The position numbers were made by a program, and so were the translations under genes. This document shows, piece after piece, positions 35,840 to 44,761 of a stretch of 64,000 nucleotides of DNA (positions within the stretch are counted from its first letter, which is position 1; every line of letters starts with the position of its first letter). Source of the stretch: CAYOXD01 sp964407825 (lineage in GTDB: Bacteria; Desulfobacterota; Desulfobacteria; Desulfobacterales; JAFDDL01); assembly GCA_964407825.1 (NCBI GenBank), contig CAYOXD010000001.1:53072-117071 (forward strand). Direction: 5' to 3'. The notes under the pieces were generated by a model. It made no database searches. It saw only the letters and a program-made list of their open reading frames with translations, and was not told the DNA's origin.

Positions 35840-36027
35840 TCACCATCATCCTTAATTATATGGTCTGGTGCAACGGGTTGCGGGTCAGGCGCTCTGAACT
35901 CCTGCTCACTCCTGATGGACTCATCAGCCGCATCCTCGCCATAGGTCAAAGAGCGCTTTCTTTGATCTACGGGTTGGGGCGTGCAACTAACATACCACGG
36001 AGAGGCATGGGGCAAAATGTTTCGCAC
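35830..36027 (-). CDS. Possible short coding sequence overlapping the FeeM-type start
   Basis: A 65-codon frame starting at GTG. Its last 10 bases overlap the ATG of the acyltransferase gene, a layout seen in translational coupling. The second half is acidic and protein-like (EDAADESIRSEQEFRAPD). There is no good ribosome site and no recognised family. It may be chance. Confidence 0.25.
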   Translation of the reverse strand: MRNILPHASPWYVSCTPQPVDQRKRSLTYGEDAADESIRSEQEFRAPDPQPVAPDHIIKDDGEWK

Positions 36028-36615
36028 GAAGGGGTCTCATCCGGTCCATAGCGCCACAACCATCTGTTATAAAACCCCTTTGGCCCATCCTCTCCCTGGA
36101 TGGGCAAAAGCCGCCATGGCATGATCCACCTTTGCTGGGTTCAAGGACCAGCAAAAAATCAGCCCCAGCGCAGTCGGATGCCAACCTTCTGACATGCGAA
36201 CTGTATGAAAATCCATTCACAAAAACCCGCCTGCCTGCGGGTTTTCGTAAAGGTATTCATTTCATGGTCCCCACTTATGCAGGTAATACCCTACAAAATG
36301 GGCGCATGCATCGGCCACGGCTACCCCAGCTACAGTGTTGCCCTATGGTCATTCCCAAAAAAACGTATCACACACCGGGATGGGGGCTGATATTGGGAAA
36401 GAGGGAATAGGGGAATTGTCGCTTCCGGGATGTGGGAGCAAGGCCGAATGTCTGGTTCGGGCGAGGCGAATATGAGTGGCGGCAGCTCTGACAAGGCAAT
36501 TCCTGGACATATCGCCTCTGTGGGCGGATCTGGGGGAAGACGGCAGCCCTGTGGGCAGCCGTGCCATGCGGATTCCCCAAAAAATTAAGGCGGTAAAGGG
36601 GATACTGGAGCCTTT
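36028..36615. other. Gene-poor region with hairpins
   Basis: No convincing coding sequence. It contains a terminator-like hairpin at 36222-36245 and a long stem at 36540-36562 (ACGGC, one A/A mismatch, GCCC; loop TGT). A frame at 36132-36410 shows no codon or domain signal. It may be decayed sequence. Confidence 0.45.
36222..36245. terminator. Terminator-like hairpin
   Basis: AAAACCCGC and GCGGGTTTT form a 9-bp stem with a 6-base loop. A-rich and T-rich ends allow termination in either direction. No gene directly upstream on either strand is identified. Confidence 0.55.
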
Positions 36616-36774
36616 TCAGGCAATGTGAAGATCCGGTTTCCCCTTGCGCCGGCGGATGACTCTCACGCCGCTGATGATGCTTTTCACGGTCGGTTTTTTG
36701 TCTCTGTTCTGGTCGTCCTGCGAAAGCAGCTGATGCAGTTTTGCTTCAATTTCCTTGATTTTTTCTTGGTCCAT
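36616..36774 (-). CDS. Short conserved-looking basic protein, 52 aa
   Basis: This short gene begins MDQEKIKEIEAKLHQLL, has an acidic middle, and ends in a strongly basic stretch (SIISGVRVIRRRKGKPDL). The helix-linker-basic layout and a preference for G/C at third codon positions suggest a real gene. The ribosome site is weak (AAGAA). No family is recognised, and its neighbours are gene-poor. Confidence 0.55.
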   Translation of the reverse strand: MDQEKIKEIEAKLHQLLSQDDQNRDKKPTVKSIISGVRVIRRRKGKPDLHIA

Positions 36775-37145
36775 TACACAATTCTTAAAGTTTAATTAGT
36801 CCTTTAGGGCACCCTCCGCTGCTTCCATTTGCCGTTATGGGTCGCAAGTGGAACCTCGGGCTCTTCTAAAACATGCGAGGCATTCCCCATCCTCTCGCGG
36901 GGACTGAATTTCATGAAAAGAAACGCAAAAGGGATTTTATACCAAGTGGCGTTGATCGCTTTATGCGGAGGATAGCTTGCTGCTGATGGGCAACAAACTT
37001 TTCATTTAACAGTGCCTTTTATACCATCGATCCGGACTTTGCAAGGAAAAAATGTCATCATCGCAAATAAGGTTGCAGTCAGCTCGGCTGGGGCGGTTAG
37101 GCGCCCCAGCGTTTTTCAATACCGTCTTCCCGAATCGGAGAATCA
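36775..37145. other. Intergenic region ending in a plus-strand terminator
   Basis: No credible coding sequence. At 37088-37109 there is a perfect 8-bp GC stem followed by TTTTT on the plus strand, although no plus-strand gene precedes it. This raises the possibility of a small plus-strand RNA. Confidence 0.4.
37088..37115 (+). terminator. Rho-independent terminator on the plus strand
   Basis: CTGGGGCG and CGCCCCAG (37088-37095 and 37102-37109) pair perfectly around a 6-base loop, then GTTTTT follows. The SDR gene on the minus strand ends at 37146, but the T-run is on the wrong side for it. Confidence 0.6.
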
Positions 37146-37946
37146 TCAGCCCTTGGATCCCAGCCGAAGCCCCCCATGGATGAAGAAAACGTCACCGGCA
37201 ATGGCCTCGTTCCGGTACAGCTCACCCACCAGGGAGGCAATTTCATCCGGCTCGATGAGCCGCTGAATGGGAACCTGCTCAAGAACTCGGTTCAGCGCTC
37301 TTTCAGGCATGTTTCTCACCATGGGGGTGTTCACATATCCTGGTGCGATGGCCACGCAACGCAGCCAGTTTGAAACCCCCTGCCTGAAAAAGGCGGCCGT
37401 AAGCACTTTTGGAATCACTGACATGGCCGCCTTCGAGGAGGAGTAGTTGATCTGGCCTGCCGTTCCATAGGATCCGGTGGAGGATACCAGGCAGATAAGT
37501 CCGGTGCATCGATGGTTGATCATCCTCTCGGCGCATTCTCGAACGGTGAGAAAAACCCCGGTCAGGTTGATATCCATGACCGATTGGAATTGTTCAAGGC
37601 TCATCTTGTCCTTGACCTTGCCGGTGAGTTTGTCGAGGTACAGCATGTACCCATCCCTCACAATGCCGGCAAAGGGGGCCAGCAGATTGATTTTTCCAAA
37701 GGTGTCGATGGCAAAATCCGCCAACGCCGCACAGTCCTTCTCACTCGTCACATTGCAGGGGAATGTCTTCAGCATCCCCGTTGGCGCGTCGATCTCGGAA
37801 AGCGCCGCTGTCAGCATGTCTTCCTTGACATCCGACAGAATGACCTTCCCGGCGTTCTTGATCCAAAATTTCGCCAGCGCCGTTCCGATACCGCCCGCCC
37901 CGCCGGTAATGACCGCTACTGAATCCCTTATTTCCAGCATATGCAT
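37146..37946 (-). CDS. Short-chain dehydrogenase/reductase, possibly PhaB/FabG-like
   Basis: A 266-aa classical SDR. The NAD(P) site is TGGAGGIGTALA. The catalytic Ser and Tyr-x3-Lys are in VSSTGSYGTAGQINYSSSK. The usual NNAG strand reads LAPFAGIVRDG, a deviation. INLTGVFLTVRECAERM is typical of 3-oxoacyl or acetoacetyl-CoA reductases. PHA genes lie about 3 kb away, so acetoacetyl-CoA reduction is an attractive but unproven role. An AAGGAG ribosome site precedes the start; a TTG at 37949 and an ATG at 37940 are also possible. Confidence 0.85.
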   Translation of the reverse strand: MHMLEIRDSVAVITGGAGGIGTALAKFWIKNAGKVILSDVKEDMLTAALSEIDAPTGMLKTFPCNVTSEKDCAALADFAIDTFGKINLLAPFAGIVRDGYMLYLDKLTGKVKDKMSLEQFQSVMDINLTGVFLTVRECAERMINHRCTGLICLVSSTGSYGTAGQINYSSSKAAMSVIPKVLTAAFFRQGVSNWLRCVAIAPGYVNTPMVRNMPERALNRVLEQVPIQRLIEPDEIASLVGELYRNEAIAGDVFFIHGGLRLGSKG

Positions 37947-38455
37947 CAATCTCCTTATTTATAGAGGGTGAAAGTTGCGTTGCCTGCCCCTTTGCGCCTT
38001 TTTCCCATGGTTAACCGCCGTCAAAACGGGGCCCATGGGGTTCAGGACGCTGTAAGATGCATCAATGGCCGGTTTGCGTTTTTGCGTGTGAAGGGCAGGT
38101 CTTGGGCACTCTGAGGGCGCTTCGCCCCTTGAAGTCCCTATGAGCATAGCGACTTGATTAAAAATACGCAATTGGTACTTATGCCTATTTCGTCGATATA
38201 ACGCTGGCTATAGCCTCCGGAGCGCTGGATCGAACGCCCCTTGCCGCGCAGGCAACCACAGGGGAGCGGTCTGCGGCATCATGAAGTGCAGGGGGCCCGG
38301 GCTTCCCGGGCCCCGTAGACAGGACTTGGCGAATCTCGGCCGGAAGATATCCGCAGGGCCCCCCGCCGATTCGGTTGCACCGTGCAAATTTTCAATGCCT
38401 CTCACCGGGAATTGCCGGAGGGGAGAGGCCCCTCGTTCCCGGCGTCAAGGCGAGG
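37947..38455. other. Intergenic region with a strong GC hairpin
   Basis: About 500 bases without a recognised gene. It holds a perfect 10-bp stem at 38292-38314 (GGGGCCCGGG/CCCGGGCCCC, 3-base loop) downstream of the minus-strand membrane-protein gene. No T-run follows, but the stem may still act as a weak terminator or protect a 3' end. Confidence 0.5.
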
Positions 38456-38827
38456 TTAGGAAACCCAGGACAGAAAAATGGTGCAAAGCACCAGCAGGAT
38501 GATGCCATGGAGTCGATAGGTTTGATCCGAGGCCATGGACAGATACCAGTCAGCCACCTTGTCATAGAGCTGTTTTGGATTAAGAACGATGAAGCCCCCC
38601 TTGGCGATGGCAAGGATCCCCAAAAAAATCACGAAGCCCCGATGCTGGGTGTGGGACGATGCCATGATCAGAAGGACCCCAACCGCTCCGGCGACAACCG
38701 CGAGAAACATCCGCTTGTTTCCGGCCATCACATTGGCCAACACCTTCTTTGCCTCATCTGTGTAAAGAATAACGCTGGTACCGCTGGCGATGCCGATCAA
38801 CCCAATTGCATACAGAAACCAATTCAT
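38456..38827 (-). CDS. Small four-helix membrane protein (DUF2065-like)
   Basis: A 123-aa protein with four predicted membrane helices: about 3-22, 42-60, 65-83 and 102-120. Conserved-looking features are the N-terminal LYAIGLIGIASGTSVILYT and a mid-protein ILAIAKGGFIVLNP, resembling small DUF2065-type proteins. AGGGAG precedes the start. No functional clue is visible in the neighbours. Confidence 0.75.
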   Translation of the reverse strand: MNWFLYAIGLIGIASGTSVILYTDEAKKVLANVMAGNKRMFLAVVAGAVGVLLIMASSHTQHRGFVIFLGILAIAKGGFIVLNPKQLYDKVADWYLSMASDQTYRLHGIILLVLCTIFLSWVS

Positions 38828-39143
38828 GTGCGCGCTCCCTCTCTTCTGGGAACCTGTCTGGATCCCTCATTCACGATTTCCCCAAACGGGCTTCCCGATC
38901 ATGTCTCCAATAAGTTGAAAATCCGTTGCTCGGATGCTTGATCCTGTCACCATAGCACACCCCTGCCTTATAGCTCAAAGGGAATCTTCGCCTCTCCTGG
39001 ATGCGCACTCATGCCTTCCTGTAACGGGACATTTATAGTATAGAAGAAGGTGGACCTCCTGGTGCGGGTGAGCTGCCATAAGCCCAAGAGTATGCTTCTG
39101 TATCATTTATCAAATGGAATAAAAATAATTCACAGAGGTTCCA
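38828..39143. other. Intergenic region, nothing identified
   Basis: These 316 bases separate the divergent membrane-protein and SLOG genes. I see no gene, repeat or clear promoter, apart from an AGAGG ribosome site for the SLOG gene at its end. Confidence 0.5.
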
Positions 39144-39962
39144 GTGATCGAGAAAATCATATCAGGCGGCCAAACGGGTGCGGACCGGGCTGCCCTGGAT
39201 GCAGCGATCGCCCTGGGAATCACCCACGGTGGCTGGCTGCCGAAGGGCAGAAAAACAGAAGCCGGTCCTCTGCCCGAAACCTATGCCCTGAAGGAAATGC
39301 CCTCAGCCGAATACCGGGAACGCACCCTACAGAACGTGATCGATTCGGACGGCACCCTGATCATTTCCAGGGGCGAACTCACCGGCGGTTCCGCCCTTAC
39401 CCTGAAGGCGGCCCGGGATCTCGGCAGGCCCTGTCTGCATATCGATGTGGCGGTGGATACTCCCTTTCTGGCGGTCACCAAGGCCGTTGACTGGATCATT
39501 GAACGTAATATCAACGTACTGAATGTTGCAGGACCCCGCGCCAGCAAGGACCCGACCATCTACTCGGAGGTCAAGAAAATCGTCGAAAGTATTTACTACC
39601 TGTGCCTGACCAAGGCCCATATGCCCAACCCCCTATCGCACAAGGCCCCTTCCAACACGGGGCCACCACCGCCGCGGCCGGACACCGTCGCTGCGGCAGT
39701 AGAACTCATCATCTCCGAAATGTCCCTCAGGGACCGCGCTACCGTGGCCAACATGACGGAACGGGAGGTGCTCCTGCTGGATATTCCCCTTGGCCGCTAC
39801 ATCGCTAAAAAGCTTGCCACCTGGGCCCTCGCCCGGGATTTTCGGGATGCCTGCTCCCAATTGACGGGGAAGGCCTATCGTCGAAACGATGCGCAGAAGG
39901 CAGTCCTGCTGGAACTGTGGAGAAAACTCCGGCACACCCACAAGCTGCGGGTGGTCAAATAG
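39144..39962 (+). CDS. SLOG-superfamily putative molybdenum-carrier-like protein with extra C-terminal domain
   Basis: A 272-aa protein starting at GTG. Residues 1-155 match the MoCP/SLOG-type Rossmann domain: ISGGQTGADRAALDAAI, HGGWLPKGRKTEAG, GTLIISRGELTGGSALT and NVLNVAGPRASKDP. SLOG domains bind nucleotides or nucleotide-derived ligands, and the molybdenum-carrier label comes from a related structure. Residues about 180-272 form a separate helical, basic domain (RDRATVANMTEREVLLLDIPLG) not usual for the family. Function is unknown. Confidence 0.8.
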   Translation: MIEKIISGGQTGADRAALDAAIALGITHGGWLPKGRKTEAGPLPETYALKEMPSAEYRERTLQNVIDSDGTLIISRGELTGGSALTLKAARDLGRPCLHIDVAVDTPFLAVTKAVDWIIERNINVLNVAGPRASKDPTIYSEVKKIVESIYYLCLTKAHMPNPLSHKAPSNTGPPPPRPDTVAAAVELIISEMSLRDRATVANMTEREVLLLDIPLGRYIAKKLATWALARDFRDACSQLTGKAYRRNDAQKAVLLELWRKLRHTHKLRVVK

Positions 39963-39993
39963 AGCGGCGGGGCGGCGGCCGACATCAAAGCTA

Positions 39994-40011
39994 CCCCCCC
40001 CCGGTGGGGGG
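39994..40011. terminator. C/G hairpin between convergent genes
   Basis: A run of C followed by GGT and a run of G can form a stem of about 6 bp in the 83-base gap between the SLOG gene and the Cys-rich gene. No adjoining T-run, so only a possible terminator. Confidence 0.4.
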
Positions 40012-40045
40012 CATTCCAGGGCAGCTCGGCATCGGCGCCTTTCGC

Positions 40046-40267
40046 CTATTCCACCCGGGAAGGCCGGCAGAGGTGTTTCTCGTCCATCGCCAGCCGGCCG
40101 CATCCGTCGCATACATATTTCATTTTCTCGAGTTTGCTCTTACACATATGGGTGACGTCCGTGTCGGGAGTACCGCAGAAACTGCAGACCTGCTTGTCAT
40201 CGCAGGGATTACACAGATGCCCCGGGCTATCCGAGACAGCACCACAGGTTTTACATGTATAGGCCAT
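40046..40267 (-). CDS. Small cysteine-rich metal-binding protein
   Basis: A 73-aa protein with ten cysteines in CKTC, CNPCDDKQVCSFC, CKSK and CDGC...CR patterns plus regularly placed His (GHLC, THMC, KHLC). The spacing suggests two or three zinc ribbons. A strong GAGGAGG ribosome site precedes it. It is convergent with the SLOG gene. Role unknown; nucleic-acid or protein binding is likely. Confidence 0.8.
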   Translation of the reverse strand: MAYTCKTCGAVSDSPGHLCNPCDDKQVCSFCGTPDTDVTHMCKSKLEKMKYVCDGCGRLAMDEKHLCRPSRVE

Positions 40268-40528
40268 ATCTTAAACCTCCTCATACCGCTTCGCGGGAAA
40301 GGGTGAATTATCTTGGGTTACCCTTGGGACGAACTCATTATAGGCTGTCAACTTATCTTAAAGATGAATCCGTATCTGGAAAAGTCAAGAAGCACCACCG
40401 CCATTTCCAGAACCGGCCCATTCCACCTTTTCCCCTCATAAACCTATTTTCGCCATTGCCCTCGCCACCATCTTTCTGTATAAAAATCAGATCGCTGCCA
40501 CTCCGCCAACGAGAAAGGTGTTGATTTA

Positions 40529-41515
40529 ATGAAGATTCAGGGTCAGAAAAGGTGGGCTCTCCTGTTGGGCCTTGTGGGGGCGATGCTGATCGATGCCCGG
40601 TTTATAGCCTATGCCGAACCTGCCCAGCGGATATCCCCGCCCCACATCATTCAGATCTGCAGCTCTCCCCGGGGGGCTGTCGTGGTGCTGACGGAGGCCA
40701 GTGGGGGCCTTTTTTTCTCATCGCATCCGGGGGCAACCTGGCGGCGGGGGGCCAACGTGCCGGATACCTGCCTTTACTCGACCACAGCCGACGCGGCGGG
40801 AGATCTGTTTCTGACCACCGCAGCCGGTGCCTATAAGTCCATCGATAACGGTGCCACCTGGCAGTATCTGGCCGGATCCCATGTGGCCTTCCTTGTATTC
40901 AGCCCCCACCAATCGGTCTTTTTGGCCAAACTCTGGGGAAAAGGGCTTTTTATCGGCGGGGCACGGCATATCAACCTCCAAGAATCCGCCATGAAGCAGA
41001 TAACGGCGCTGCCTTCAGCTCCGGTTCAATGTGTGACATTCCGCGTTCCCCAGAGTATTTTCGCCGGCTTTTTCGGCAGGGGGGTCTACGTATCCGAAAC
41101 CGGGGGACGATACTGGCAGGAGATTAACACCGGACTTTCCGACAAAAATGTTCTCACCATGGGCACCAGTCCGAACGGAATCGTGTTTGCGGGCACCTAT
41201 GGCAGCGGGTTGAATGTTTGGTCCGGGGAGCGTCAGGCCTGGTCCAATGTGGCCACGGGGCTCAAGGAGGCGGCCATTCAGTGCATGGCCTTCGGACGAA
41301 AGGGGTCGATATTTATCGGATCCATCCATCAGGGGGCTGTGGTATCCCGTGATAGGGGCAGGACCTGGCAACGGATGACAGGGTTGCCGGCGCACGCGAA
41401 CGTTCTGGCCTTGGCAGTGGGTATCGATGACACGGTCTATGCTGGAACCGGTCAAGGGCTGTGGGTATCGAAAAACAATGGACGAACCTGGCAAGAGGAG
41501 CCATTGCAACCATAG
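40529..41515 (+). CDS. Exported BNR/Asp-box repeat protein (beta-propeller)
   Basis: A 328-aa protein. Residues 1-29 form a signal peptide (KRWALLLGLVGAMLIDARFIAYA). At least five Asp-box-like repeats follow, such as SHPGATWRRG, SIDNGATWQYL, SRDRGRTWQRM and SKNNGRTWQEE, spaced about 45-50 residues. This predicts a six-bladed propeller, as in Ycf48-type assembly factors and sialidase-like proteins, with no sialidase active site seen. The next gene (41579) is on the same strand after 63 bp, so the two are likely co-expressed. Confidence 0.87.
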   Translation: MKIQGQKRWALLLGLVGAMLIDARFIAYAEPAQRISPPHIIQICSSPRGAVVVLTEASGGLFFSSHPGATWRRGANVPDTCLYSTTADAAGDLFLTTAAGAYKSIDNGATWQYLAGSHVAFLVFSPHQSVFLAKLWGKGLFIGGARHINLQESAMKQITALPSAPVQCVTFRVPQSIFAGFFGRGVYVSETGGRYWQEINTGLSDKNVLTMGTSPNGIVFAGTYGSGLNVWSGERQAWSNVATGLKEAAIQCMAFGRKGSIFIGSIHQGAVVSRDRGRTWQRMTGLPAHANVLALAVGIDDTVYAGTGQGLWVSKNNGRTWQEEPLQP

Positions 41516-41578
41516 AGGGCCGGCCGCTGGAAATTAAACCTGGCCGCCGGGAAGTATTACGGGAAGGAAATCGGATAC

Positions 41579-42892
41579 ATGCGGTTCTTGATGGGCACAT
41601 TTGGGCTGAGCGTAGGCGTGTTAGCGGCCCTGTTGTACTGGTGGCGGCCGGCACCGGCTCTGATTTCGGTCGAAGCCATGGACTGGGCCCTTGCCTATGA
41701 AGCGGCCCATACGCCCGGCAAGCATCTGTCGGATACCCTTCCAACGACAGGGGACATAACCCAATCCTCGCCAACGCACCTGACGCTGACCGAATTTATC
41801 CAGCAGCAAACCAAGGGCCGGCTCAGCCGCGTCGGCACCAACACCTGGGGCCCGTGGCTGACCCGCCATGGTTTCGAAAGGGCTCGTGGTGAAACGCCAA
41901 TTGGATTTCTCCTCCCCAGTGCCCCCCTGGCTGCCCCCCTATCGGCACCTTGGGGATATATCGAGGTCCGCGGCCGGGACCGGATCGATTTCTTGAGCTA
42001 TCGGTGGTTGGGCACGGCCGAGTTGACAGGAAAAGGAATTCCTTCCAGGCTACACTATCCCTATCGCGGCGCCGCAGGCCTGATCCTTGCGTTCACCTTG
42101 ATGCTGACAGTGATCATCGGGCTGCCGTCTGGAACGGATCGCCGTCTATCGAATTGCACCGCCGGAAGGGGCTGCAAGGTATTCACGGTCATCTTGAGCA
42201 GCGGTGCGACGCTCATCATCCTTCCCTTTCTGTATCGATGCAAGGGGGATGCGCTGCTGTGGGTGTACCTCGGAAGCTTCATCATGGCCGGTGGGCTCTT
42301 TGGATTCGCCCTGTACGGCAGGCAGGCCGTTATGGTGTGCAACATGCTTCGGGGAAAAAACCTCCTGGCACACTGGAACTATTCACCGGGGGAGTGGCAC
42401 CGGTTTGCGGTGTGGGCGCATGCACTGGAAAAGATTCACAAGCGGGTGCTGCTGCGGATCCTGTCCACCGTGATTCTGTGCCTGGGCGGCGGATTCTGGC
42501 TGTTGATGCAGGATGAAACCGCCGGCGGCGTGTTCCTGGCGCTATCCAGCATTGTCACCCTTTCATGGCTCTTCGTCTTTATTCACCGCTGGCTTGCCTA
42601 TCGACGGGACAGCCGGGGTCCGGGAGAGGTCTTCATCGGCCCTTCATGTGTCTACCTCAACGGGTCCGTCTTTTCCTGGGCGACCCCCGGTTCCCGGGTG
42701 GAATCTGCGGAATATGTGGTTTCGCCCTTTCCCCTGCTCTCCATCACATACTCCTTTATCGTGACGGCAGGACGCTCGCTGCACTTTGGCAGGCAACGCG
42801 CGGCGGTTCATGTTCCGGTTCCCAATGGAAAGCAGGAGGCGGCAGCGGCCATCGCCAAAACACTCCTGCTGAAAAAAGGCAAAAAGTCCTGA
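41579..42892 (+). CDS. Multi-pass membrane protein of unknown function
   Basis: A 437-aa protein. It has one N-terminal helix (about 3-22), an exported region of about 140 residues, then helices near 163-182, 198-218, 225-248, 290-310 and 315-338. The C-terminal 100 residues look cytoplasmic, with GEVFIGPSCVYLNG. I do not recognise the family. GGGAAGGAAA precedes the start. It is paired with the BNR-repeat gene upstream, so they may act together in the envelope. Confidence 0.72.
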   Translation: MRFLMGTFGLSVGVLAALLYWWRPAPALISVEAMDWALAYEAAHTPGKHLSDTLPTTGDITQSSPTHLTLTEFIQQQTKGRLSRVGTNTWGPWLTRHGFERARGETPIGFLLPSAPLAAPLSAPWGYIEVRGRDRIDFLSYRWLGTAELTGKGIPSRLHYPYRGAAGLILAFTLMLTVIIGLPSGTDRRLSNCTAGRGCKVFTVILSSGATLIILPFLYRCKGDALLWVYLGSFIMAGGLFGFALYGRQAVMVCNMLRGKNLLAHWNYSPGEWHRFAVWAHALEKIHKRVLLRILSTVILCLGGGFWLLMQDETAGGVFLALSSIVTLSWLFVFIHRWLAYRRDSRGPGEVFIGPSCVYLNGSVFSWATPGSRVESAEYVVSPFPLLSITYSFIVTAGRSLHFGRQRAAVHVPVPNGKQEAAAAIAKTLLLKKGKKS

Positions 42893-42928
42893 CCCCCGTT
42901 TCGGGCAATGGGACAGCCCGCCTTCGGC

Positions 42929-43804
42929 TCACCTGAGGATCAGCACCGTGGCCTGGCTCTCCGTGACGAGCCTGTTCACCTTCCTTTTGGGCAACCATTT
43001 TCCCAACAAGGTCTGCGGCCCCATCCAAAGGGCCAGCATCTCCCCTGGGCGGTCCTGGGAGGTGAACGAATCCAGGGAGGCGATATCCACACTTTCCACC
43101 AGTGGTTCAATGCCCAACGCACGGTAGTAGTTAAGGATATTGACCAGCCGGTTTTCCACATCGGCCTTTAACGCACCGCTGCTGCCGGTGAAGCCCACCA
43201 GGGTCAGGCCGGCGCCGTGAATGGTCAATAATTGATTGATCAGTTCCAGGGAGGCCTGGGTCACCGCGTCCCCATCCAGACAGCAAACAATCCGGTCAAT
43301 TCTCGCTGCCCGTTTGACCACCATGACGGAACAGGGGGCCTCGTTGACGATCCGCTGGGGTGCCGTGGGATGCCCCGGCCACCCCTGCCCCTGGGACGGC
43401 GGATCACATCCGATTACGATAAGATCGCTCGGATCCTCCAGGACCTCCGTCAAAACGGCCTTGGCAGGGTCACCGGAGCGAAGATGTTTGATGAGCTGCT
43501 TTCTGCCATCTTCCGCGCCCCGGCAAGAACACCGGCCATTGTCTGAACCCGTGCCGTCCTGAAATTCCCCGGTATCCCCATAGGGGCTGTCACCGGTCGG
43601 AAAGGCGCTCATAAATTGCTCCACGTAACCGTTCAAAGCGGTCCGAAGCGAAGGACCACCAGCTGGTCCGGAGGCTGAATCGCCAGGCTTCGCCTCCAGT
43701 CCCAAGAAGGTGACATTGGCCCACGTATTGACCGCCAGGGCGCGAACCTCGTTCACAGCGGTGGCGCTGTATGGATTGTCATCCAGGGCAAGCAATATTT
43801 TCAT
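42929..43804 (-). CDS. Universal stress protein, tandem UspA-type
   Basis: A 291-aa protein. An N-terminal Usp domain starts MKILLALDDNPYSATAV and includes SDLIVIGCDPPSQGQGW and a CSVMVVK strand. A second, less conserved domain follows from about residue 170 and ends in ATVLILR. The ATP-binding G-x2-G-x9-G pattern is not clear. GGAGGAGGG precedes the start. It is the last gene of the run that begins at 50014. Confidence 0.85.
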   Translation of the reverse strand: MKILLALDDNPYSATAVNEVRALAVNTWANVTFLGLEAKPGDSASGPAGGPSLRTALNGYVEQFMSAFPTGDSPYGDTGEFQDGTGSDNGRCSCRGAEDGRKQLIKHLRSGDPAKAVLTEVLEDPSDLIVIGCDPPSQGQGWPGHPTAPQRIVNEAPCSVMVVKRAARIDRIVCCLDGDAVTQASLELINQLLTIHGAGLTLVGFTGSSGALKADVENRLVNILNYYRALGIEPLVESVDIASLDSFTSQDRPGEMLALWMGPQTLLGKWLPKRKVNRLVTESQATVLILR

Positions 43805-43865
43805 GGAACCCTCCTCCTTCCCGGTTCTCGGGATGGGTAACCGACGACGACACTGCGGGAGTTTA

Positions 43866-44705
43866 TCATGACCGCCTGCAAAAGAGCAGTGCCGAGGGGA
43901 CGCGGCTGAGGCAGTCCAGCAGCGGGGAACTCTGGCCGATGTGATGGGGCAGGGACACCAGTACCAGCTGATACCCCGCCAGCCGGTCGCCGACGACCTT
44001 GGGCAGCCCCGCCAGATGCATGACGGTCTCGGGCAGGCATCCGCCCTCCTTCAGGATGGCATGGGTTTGGGCCACCGGCTCTTCCGGCGCCATCGCCCCA
44101 ACGGAAAGGGCCGTTTCATCCACGTGTTCCGGACCGGCCTTCCCCGCCCTGCCAAACTCGCAGGTTATCAGATCCACCGCCACGCCGGTAGCTTTGAAGA
44201 GCCGGGTGAAGGTACGCGCCTGGGCCGTGCCGGTCTCGTCCGGATCCATCAGGATCACTGCCCGCTTGAGTTCCACCGGATTTTTCACCATGAGGATGGG
44301 GCATGGAATCTGCTGATAGAATTTGGAATGCAGTTCCTTGTAAAAATGCTGGGAAGAGAACGAGTGCAGCAGGCCTGTGATGAAAAGATCATAATCGGAC
44401 TCCCTCAACTCGCGAAGGATCCCGGTTTGTGGCTGTCCCAGCAGGATCTTCGGCGGCGCCAGCGTAGGGCATCGATCCTTCTCCATGGCGATAACCTGGC
44501 CGATTTGCTCCGTAGCCTGGCTGATCAGCCCCTTCTCCCATGTTCGGCGAACCCAGCCGCTCCCCGGCGGATGGTCCTCGGTGTCGGGCGGCTCCACGTG
44601 TAAGATGTTGATTTCCATGCCGGTGAGCGTTGCCAGTTGACAGGCATACCGCAGCGCGATGGTAGCCGCCAGGTCCGCGTTCAAGTACACGATGGATTTT
44701 AACAT
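43866..44705 (-). CDS. Universal stress protein family member
   Basis: A 279-aa protein with a Usp fold (LKSIVYLNADLAATIALRYACQLA, then NILHVEPP, YDLFITGLLHSF and CPILMVKNP). A second half begins near 145 (RAVILMDPDETGTAQARTF) and ends PSALLFCRR, so it is also a tandem Usp. GGGAGGAG precedes the start. The next usp gene starts 61 bp downstream, and the receiver-only regulator ends 56 bp upstream. Confidence 0.85.
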   Translation of the reverse strand: MLKSIVYLNADLAATIALRYACQLATLTGMEINILHVEPPDTEDHPPGSGWVRRTWEKGLISQATEQIGQVIAMEKDRCPTLAPPKILLGQPQTGILRELRESDYDLFITGLLHSFSSQHFYKELHSKFYQQIPCPILMVKNPVELKRAVILMDPDETGTAQARTFTRLFKATGVAVDLITCEFGRAGKAGPEHVDETALSVGAMAPEEPVAQTHAILKEGGCLPETVMHLAGLPKVVGDRLAGYQLVLVSLPHHIGQSSPLLDCLSRVPSALLFCRRS

Positions 44706-44761
44706 AGACTCCTCCCAATTCGGTTGTATCTTCTATCCTTGAGCAACCCGAAGCGTACGCC

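Noticed and set aside
36132..36410. 92-codon plus-strand frame in the gene-poor region
   Set aside because: It crosses a terminator-like hairpin and has no ribosome site or domain signal.
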